NCBI GenBank assembly: GCA_946619625.1 | Contig: CAMOMF010000119.1 | Span: forward strand, 1 to 9,359 | Length of the DNA: 9,359 nt | Reading direction: 5' to 3' | Origin: an uncultured Bacteroidales bacterium | Lineage (GTDB): Bacteria > Bacteroidota > Bacteroidia > Bacteroidales > Paludibacteraceae | Part shown: piece after piece, positions 6,271 to 9,359 of the stretch | How the letters are laid out: each line of letters begins with the position of its first letter | Position numbering within the stretch: the stretch's first letter is position 1 | Notes under the pieces: model-generated | What the model saw: only the letters and a program-made list of their open reading frames with translations | Told to the model about the DNA's origin: nothing | Database searches by the model: none | Translations under genes and position numbers: made by a program

Positions 6271-6300
6271 CGCCCCTCTCCCGAGGAGAGGGAGGCTTTT
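6271..6300 (+). terminator. Intrinsic terminator after the envelope gene cluster
   Basis: CCCTCTCC (6274-6281) and GGAGAGGG (6285-6292) form a perfect 8-bp, GC-rich stem with a CGA loop. A flanking GCC/GGC pairing is possible through a 2-nt bulge, and CTTTT follows (6296-6300). It begins within 12 bp of the stop codon at 6262. The hairpin sequence resembles palindromes of the CCCTCTCCC...GGGAGAGGG kind that recur between genes in many bacteria. Confidence 0.8.
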
Positions 6301-6308
6301 AGAAAAAG

Positions 6309-6430
6309 GAACAAAGAGCAAGGCACGCGGAGCGATCGTTCGTAGCGAAGCGAAGATAAGAACAAAAAGCAAAGCACGCAGAGCGATCGTTCGTAGCGAA
6401 GCGAAGATAAGAACAAAGAGCAAAGAGCAA
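6309..6430 (+). repeat. 51-bp tandem repeat (two full units and a partial third), dispersed repeat copies 2 and 3
   Basis: Units 6309-6359 and 6360-6410 match at 48 of 51 positions; all three differences are G/A. A third unit starts at 6411 (GAACAAAGAGCAA) and then diverges into AAGAGCAAGGAGC. Each full unit contains GCGATCGTTCGTAGCGAAGC, in which TCG-TTCG and CGAA-CGA can pair around TAG with one bulged base. In reverse complement the units align to the repeats at 251-289 and 7134-7172. Because 51 is a multiple of three, the minus strand shows a repetitive open frame here, but it has no gene-like composition. Confidence 0.8.
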
Positions 6431-6443
6431 GGAGCGTTGCTCC
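6431..6443 (+). other. Small hairpin just before the methyltransferase start
   Basis: GGAGC (6431-6435) and GCTCC (6439-6443) pair perfectly around GTT, 13 nt before the ATG at 6457. No TAnnTTTG promoter match is found in 6263-6456, although the terminator upstream implies that the next gene needs its own promoter. The hairpin may simply be part of the repeat cluster. Confidence 0.4.
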
Positions 6444-6456
6444 GAAAATAGATAAA

Positions 6457-7014
6457 ATGCATAAACTTACGCCAATAGAGATGCACCGCCTGACAGTGGA
6501 ACAGTTCCGGCAGGCGGAGAAAGTGCCACTCATCGTGGTACTGGACAACGTACGTTCACTGCACAATGTGGGCGCTGTGTTCCGTACGGCAGATGCGTTT
6601 CGTCTGGAGGCGGTTTACCTGTGCGGTATCACGGTACACCCTCAGGACGTAGAGGGGCGCGAGTGGCCCTCAGACTTGCACAAAACAGCACTGGGAGCAG
6701 AGGACACGGTTCCTTACCGCTATTTTAAGGACACCAACGAGGCGGTTCTGTCTCTGCAACAAGCAGGTTACACTGTCTTCGCTGTTGAACAAGCAGAGGG
6801 CAGTATCCGTTTGGACGAAGTGCACCTTCAGTCCGGCAGAAAATACGCTGTCGTGTTGGGACACGAAGTGTTTGGCGTGCAACAGAGTGTAGTGGATATG
6901 GCAGACGGTTGTATAGAAATACCGCAGTACGGTACCAAGCACTCACTGAACGTAAGTGTCACTGCAGGAATAGTCATGTATCAATTGGCGCAACAATTGA
7001 GAGTTGATAGTTGA
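6457..7014 (+). CDS. SpoU/TrmH-family RNA 2'-O-methyltransferase
   Basis: The 185-residue protein carries all three SPOUT (TrmH-type) motifs. Motif 1 is DNVRSLHNVGAVFRTADAF (30-48), with Asn37 and the catalytic-type Arg43. Motif 2 is VVLGHEVFG (132-140). Motif 3 is IPQYGTKHSLNVSVTAG (155-171), with the SLNVS signature. Such enzymes form knotted dimers and transfer a methyl group from S-adenosylmethionine to a ribose 2'-OH in tRNA or rRNA. The exact target cannot be read from sequence. The protein is short (no N-terminal substrate-binding extension), like TrmH/TrmL-sized members. ATG 6457 is favoured because MHKLTPIEMHRLTVEQFRQA matches the usual lead-in. Its last few codons (RVDS and the stop) are encoded by the GTTGATA repeat array that follows. 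Confidence 0.9.
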   Translation: MHKLTPIEMHRLTVEQFRQAEKVPLIVVLDNVRSLHNVGAVFRTADAFRLEAVYLCGITVHPQDVEGREWPSDLHKTALGAEDTVPYRYFKDTNEAVLSLQQAGYTVFAVEQAEGSIRLDEVHLQSGRKYAVVLGHEVFGVQQSVVDMADGCIEIPQYGTKHSLNVSVTAGIVMYQLAQQLRVDS

Positions 7015-7133
7015 AAGTTGATAGTTGATAGAAGTTGAGAGTTGATAGTTGATAGTAGTTGATAGTTGAAAGTTGAAAGTTGAAAGAAGTTGAAAGTTTA
7101 GAGTGGAAAGTTGAAAGTAGTTGAAAGTTTAGA
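7003..7133. repeat. Heptanucleotide array GTTGATA/GTTGAAA with periodic 3-nt spacers
   Basis: The array holds 17 consecutive 7-bp units, mostly GTTGATA in the first half and GTTGAAA in the second, with GTTGAGA, GTTTAGA and GTGGAAA variants. After units 4, 7, 11 and 15 there is an extra GAA, GTA, GAA and GTA respectively. It begins inside the last codons of the methyltransferase gene, so the TGA stop (7012-7014) is repeat sequence. The array runs straight into the dispersed repeat at 7134. Its reverse complement is a pyrimidine-rich TTTCAAC/TATCAAC array. It encodes no credible protein. Confidence 0.9.
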
Positions 7134-7207
7134 GTTCTTTCCTCGCAGGCTCGGACGATCACTGCGTGTGCTTTATTCGGCAATGCCTCGAACGATCGGC
7201 AAAGCCG
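7134..7207 (-). repeat. Dispersed intergenic repeat, copy 4
   Basis: The segment 7134-7172 matches 251-289 at 36 of 39 bases and, in reverse complement, the units at 6309-6410. After it, 7173-7207 includes CGATCGGC and a perfect CGGC-AAA-GCCG hairpin (7197-7207). As in copy 1, a GTTGAAA heptad lies just upstream. The copy sits between two heptad blocks. Confidence 0.75.
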
Positions 7208-7213
7208 TGGAGA

Positions 7214-7232
7214 GTTTAGTTTAGAGTTTAGA
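7214..7232. repeat. Short GTTTAGA block overlapping the rimM stop codon
   Basis: GTTTA, GTTTAGA and GTTTAGA stand in a row, the same unit that appears at 7096 and 7127 in the main array. On the minus strand the unit reads TCTAAAC and provides the TAA stop of rimM (7228-7230). It closes the repeat block on the rimM side. Confidence 0.7.
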
Positions 7233-7737
7233 GAAGCCCTGCGGGTAAGGAGACGTGCAATTGGCGGGCGTTGGAGTCAATGGAAGTAATAAAATCTTCG
7301 TGGGCGGGTAAGATGGTGCCGTCCTCGAGAAGGAAAAGAGTGTTGAGCGTGGATTCGTCCACGTTTTTTATTTGCCCCAACGAGCCGCGCTGTTCGTCAA
7401 CCAACTCAAAACCGACGAAGTCCTGCCAAGTGAGAAGGGGCTCGTCCGGATTCTCTGCCACATCGCGGCGCAGCAGATAGACCTTGTTACCACACAGGCG
7501 AAGTGCTTGATCCTCTGTAGAGATGTCGGCAAGTGTGACAATATAGGCGTCTGTGCCCTTTTCGCGCCAATCAAGCAGGCGGAAAGGAGTGAGGATGTTA
7601 TCCAGTCGGAAAAAGAGAAACTGCGGGTCGTTGGCAGCAGAAAGGAGGTCGTTGGGACTAACCACCTGCAGTTCGCCCTGCTTACCGTGCGTACGCGTGC
7701 ACGTACCTAATAATATTACTTCGCTGTCTTGAATCAT
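7228..7737 (-). CDS. rimM: 16S rRNA-processing / 30S maturation factor RimM
   Basis: The 169-residue protein has the RimM layout. The N-terminal barrel carries the signature THGKQGELQV (16-25), and AYIVTLADISTEDQALRLCG (64-83) is the usual segment before the linker. The C-terminal PRC-barrel starts LLTWQDFVGFELVD (about 101-114) and continues through IKNVDESTLNTLFL and ILPAHEDFI, ending VSLPAGLL. RimM binds ribosomal protein S19 and helps mature the 3' domain of 16S rRNA in the 30S head. Length is normal. The ATG at 7737 is preceded by CCTCTTAT with no strong Shine-Dalgarno, as is usual in Bacteroidota. It is probably cotranscribed with the minus-strand gene upstream (124-bp gap filled mostly by a tandem repeat). 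The stop lies in a repeat unit, and it converges on the methyltransferase gene. Confidence 0.92.
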   Translation of the reverse strand: MIQDSEVILLGTCTRTHGKQGELQVVSPNDLLSAANDPQFLFFRLDNILTPFRLLDWREKGTDAYIVTLADISTEDQALRLCGNKVYLLRRDVAENPDEPLLTWQDFVGFELVDEQRGSLGQIKNVDESTLNTLFLLEDGTILPAHEDFITSIDSNARQLHVSLPAGLL

Positions 7738-7759
7738 ATAAGAGGGAGTAGCCTAATAT

Positions 7760-7853
7760 CCTAATAATATCATAATAATAACATAATAATAACATAATAA
7801 TAACATAATAATATCATAATAATATCATAATAATATCATAATAATATCATAAT
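7760..7853. repeat. 11-bp A/T-rich tandem array upstream of rimM
   Basis: Eight units of 11 bp lie at 7760-7847, followed by a 6-bp partial unit. The first is CCTAATAATAT, the next three CATAATAATAA and the last four CATAATAATAT. Apart from the first unit's C/A change and the final-base A/T change, the copies are identical. The array fills most of the gap between the unrecognised TPR-like gene and rimM, which are transcribed in the same direction, ending 22 bp before the rimM ATG. A period of 11 bp is close to one DNA helical turn. No promoter consensus is present within it. Confidence 0.92.
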
Positions 7854-7861
7854 GGAGTATG

Positions 7862-8722
7862 CTATCTGTCGGGGTCGGGTTGCACGGTAGTGCGCCAATC
7901 GTCGGCAAGGGCGCGGTAATCTGCTGCTTGGGCGGAGTCGCCTTGCTGCAAAAGTTCGTCCGCCTTGGCTTCGTACAGTTCGGCTATATGTGCTTGAAGT
8001 ACGGGGCGCATATGTTCAATCGTGTCCAACGTGACGGCGGAGTCTCCTCGCAAAGCGTCACTAAGGTTGGTCAGTTCATAGGTGAAGATCGCCTCGGGGA
8101 TGGAACGAGTGTTCCGCATGGCGGACATGTTGCGTATGATAGCCGCTTGGAGTTCCGCTCTGTTGGACTCACGCTCGTTACCCGGAAGCAGGTAGCGGAG
8201 AGCAGTGAGCAGGTGTTTTTTCGCCCCTTCCGTGTCATAAGAACGCAAGCATTGGTTCGCCTCCTCCAACAGCATGTGGTAGATATGCATGCGTTCGGAA
8301 TCGTAGTCTCCCTGGCTGTAGTATAGTTCGGGATACCACTGCCAGTTGGTTCCGACCAAAGGCAACTGTACCTCCTTCAGGTTATCGGCAATCTCCGCCA
8401 AGAGTCGGAAAAGTTCAAGGCGGACAAGTGACTGTTGCAGGTCTGTCTCGCCGGCGTTCTGTTCGAGGGTGCGGTTAGTATGCCGGATCATGTCATCCCA
8501 ATGGTCGTGGATGAAATTCTTCGCGGCGGAGTTGTTTGGAGCGATGGTTAGGATATAGGTTGCGCTGTCCATCGCCTCCTCGTATTGTCCGGCGCGCCAC
8601 AAGCGTTCGGTGTGCATGAGCAGTCGGATGGGTGAGGGGTGGGTCTCTTTAATAGCAGACGTCTCTGCCGGCAGAGTGACTGTCAGCAGAGACGTGAGTA
8701 GTATGAGAACTATCTTTTTCAA
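7862..8722 (-). CDS. Exported protein of unknown function with TPR-like helices
   Basis: The 286-residue protein has a signal peptide (MKKIVLILLTSLLTVTLPAE, cut probably after TSA) and no lipobox. The rest is predicted helical. One convincing TPR-like hairpin is LWRAGQYEEAMDSATYILTI (41-60) followed by PNNSAA, and weaker helix pairs lie at about 143-177 and 243-275. No enzyme motif is seen and I do not recognise a family. The start is TTG (8720-8722): no ATG or GTG exists between it and the in-frame stop at 8744-8746, and TTG gives a textbook KK-hydrophobic signal peptide. A CTG at 8743 is the only other near-cognate option upstream. It follows pnp by 28 bp without a terminator, so pnp, this gene and rimM are probably one transcript. 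Confidence 0.75.
   Translation of the reverse strand: MKKIVLILLTSLLTVTLPAETSAIKETHPSPIRLLMHTERLWRAGQYEEAMDSATYILTIAPNNSAAKNFIHDHWDDMIRHTNRTLEQNAGETDLQQSLVRLELFRLLAEIADNLKEVQLPLVGTNWQWYPELYYSQGDYDSERMHIYHMLLEEANQCLRSYDTEGAKKHLLTALRYLLPGNERESNRAELQAAIIRNMSAMRNTRSIPEAIFTYELTNLSDALRGDSAVTLDTIEHMRPVLQAHIAELYEAKADELLQQGDSAQAADYRALADDWRTTVQPDPDR
8659..8695 (-). promoter_or_regulatory. Two mutually exclusive hairpins in the signal-peptide codons
   Basis: A perfect 9-bp inverted repeat, ACGTCTCTG (8659-8667) with CAGAGACGT (8687-8695), encloses 19 nt. The 14-bp palindrome CTCTGCCGGCAGAG (8663-8676) uses part of the same left arm, so the two folds exclude each other. They lie about 10-20 codons into the mRNA of the unrecognised exported protein. 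The arrangement could influence early translation, or be chance in GC-balanced coding DNA. Confidence 0.35.
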
Positions 8723-8750
8723 GCAGTTCTTATTTTTTAGCAGTTATCCA

Positions 8751-9359
8751 TTATTGTTTCTCGGGACGCGGTCCGCGATGAGGGCGTTCGAGACGTGCTC
8801 CGTCTTCCGGGCGGTTGGCGCGTTCAGGTCTTGGCCCGCGCTCGGGACGTGGACGGCGTTCGGGCTCAACATAACCTTCGGGTTTTTCTTTGAGCACCTT
8901 GGCAGAGAGTTTGAACTTGCCCGTCTTTTGGTCAATGTCAAGCAACTTGACGGTTATCTTGTCACCTTCCTTCAGTCCGGTTTCCTCCATGGTTTCATAG
9001 CGTTTCCAGTCAATCTCTGAGATGTGGAGCAAACCTTCCTTGCCGGGCATGAACTCTACGAAGCAGCCGTAAGGCATGATGCTCTTGATGGTAGAGGGAT
9101 AAACCTCTCCCACTTCGGGCAGTGCCACGATGGCTTTAATCTTGGAAACAGCGAGGTCGAGGCTCTCTTTGTTGTTGGATGCAACTTCTACCAAGCCGCC
9201 ATCCTCGACTTCTTCTATAGAAATAACGGCACCTGACTCGTTCTGAATACCTTGGATAATCTTTCCGCCGGGGCCGATGATAGCGCCGATAAACTCTTTT
9301 GGCACCATGAATGAAACCAGTCTGGGCGCGTGTGGCTTGAGGTCGGTACGTGGTGCGGG
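8751..9359 (-). CDS. pnp: Polyribonucleotide nucleotidyltransferase (PNPase), C-terminal third: KH, S1 and an Arg/Pro-rich tail
   Basis: The frame is open from the window edge and gives 202 residues; the N-terminal two thirds lie outside. It starts with TDLKPHAPRLVSF, the PNPase lead-in to the KH domain. The KH core follows as IGAIIGPGGKIIQGIQ, then EVGEVYPSTIKSIMPYGCFV and GKEGLLHISEIDWKRYE of the S1 domain, then KTGKFKLSAKVL. PNPase degrades RNA 3'-to-5' with phosphate as a trimer, and KH and S1 hold the RNA. After the S1 domain comes a roughly 40-residue tail of repeated RPRPER / GPRPE motifs, basic and Pro-rich, ending PRPEKQ. The tail is probably disordered and may add RNA or protein contacts. 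An ATG at 9308 is internal, not the start. Confidence 0.95.
   Translation of the reverse strand, partial: PAPRTDLKPHAPRLVSFMVPKEFIGAIIGPGGKIIQGIQNESGAVISIEEVEDGGLVEVASNNKESLDLAVSKIKAIVALPEVGEVYPSTIKSIMPYGCFVEFMPGKEGLLHISEIDWKRYETMEETGLKEGDKITVKLLDIDQKTGKFKLSAKVLKEKPEGYVEPERRPRPERGPRPERANRPEDGARLERPHRGPRPEKQ

Noticed and set aside
6234..6566. Minus-strand open frames over the 51-bp repeats (repeating SLRYERSL-type peptides)
   Set aside because: The periodic peptide comes from a 51-bp (17-codon) DNA repeat with no stop. It overlaps the methyltransferase start and the terminator, and has no gene-like composition.
7003..7133. CRISPR array
   Set aside because: The units are 7 bp with no spacers of 25-40 bp, and no cas genes are nearby. 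It is a simple tandem repeat.
7760..7853. Replication origin iterons or a CRISPR-like array
   Set aside because: The 11-bp A/T units have no DnaA-box match nearby, no rep gene and no unique spacers. The context is a gap within a chromosomal operon.

Overview
The window looks like a chromosomal segment from a member of the Bacteroidota, most likely the order Bacteroidales. Three things point there: a canonical Bacteroidetes promoter (TTTG, 20 nt, TAACTTTG) at 476-507; the gene string TPR protein / DUF4292 lipoprotein / EnvC-like LytM factor, which is familiar from Bacteroidales; and lineage-typical lipoproteins. Genus cannot be fixed from the sequence. No phage, insertion sequence, plasmid, CRISPR or tRNA/rRNA gene is visible.

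Layout. Bases 1-120 carry the last 39 codons of an unrecognised plus-strand gene. Bases 121-475 have no intact gene but hold a stem-loop, a short stretch resembling a second copy of the upstream gene's C-terminal tail, a dispersed repeat and a large imperfect inverted repeat. A promoter and a hairpin leader then drive a tight plus-strand operon: a DUF2130 coiled-coil protein (566-1774), an exported TPR protein (1771-3246), a DUF4292-type lipoprotein (3233-4036) and an EnvC-like degenerate LytM factor (4033-5214). The first four genes overlap by 4, 14 and 4 bp. An FKBP-type lipoprotein (5244-5720) and a four-cysteine lipoprotein (5810-6262) follow, ending at a strong intrinsic terminator. A plus-strand SpoU-family RNA methyltransferase gene (6457-7014) comes next. 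On the minus strand, reading leftwards, are pnp (only its 3' third is in the window), an unrecognised exported TPR-like protein (TTG start) and rimM, which converges on the methyltransferase gene.

Function. The plus-strand cluster looks like a cell-envelope group: one secreted protein, three lipoproteins, and an activator-type LytM protein probably acting on peptidoglycan amidases. A cytoplasmic protein of unknown function (DUF2130) leads it. The flanking genes serve RNA metabolism: RNA 2'-O-methylation, 16S rRNA/30S maturation and RNA decay.

The most unusual content is in the gaps. A family of dispersed repeats (about 40-51 bp, CGATCG-centred in several copies) occurs in four copies and both orientations. 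A heptanucleotide array (GTTGAAA/GTTGATA/GTTTAGA) fills the gap between the convergent methyltransferase and rimM genes and supplies both stop codons. A clean 11-bp A/T-rich tandem array lies just upstream of rimM. I see no undescribed multigene system. The repeat family and the leader hairpin of the DUF2130 operon are the best leads.
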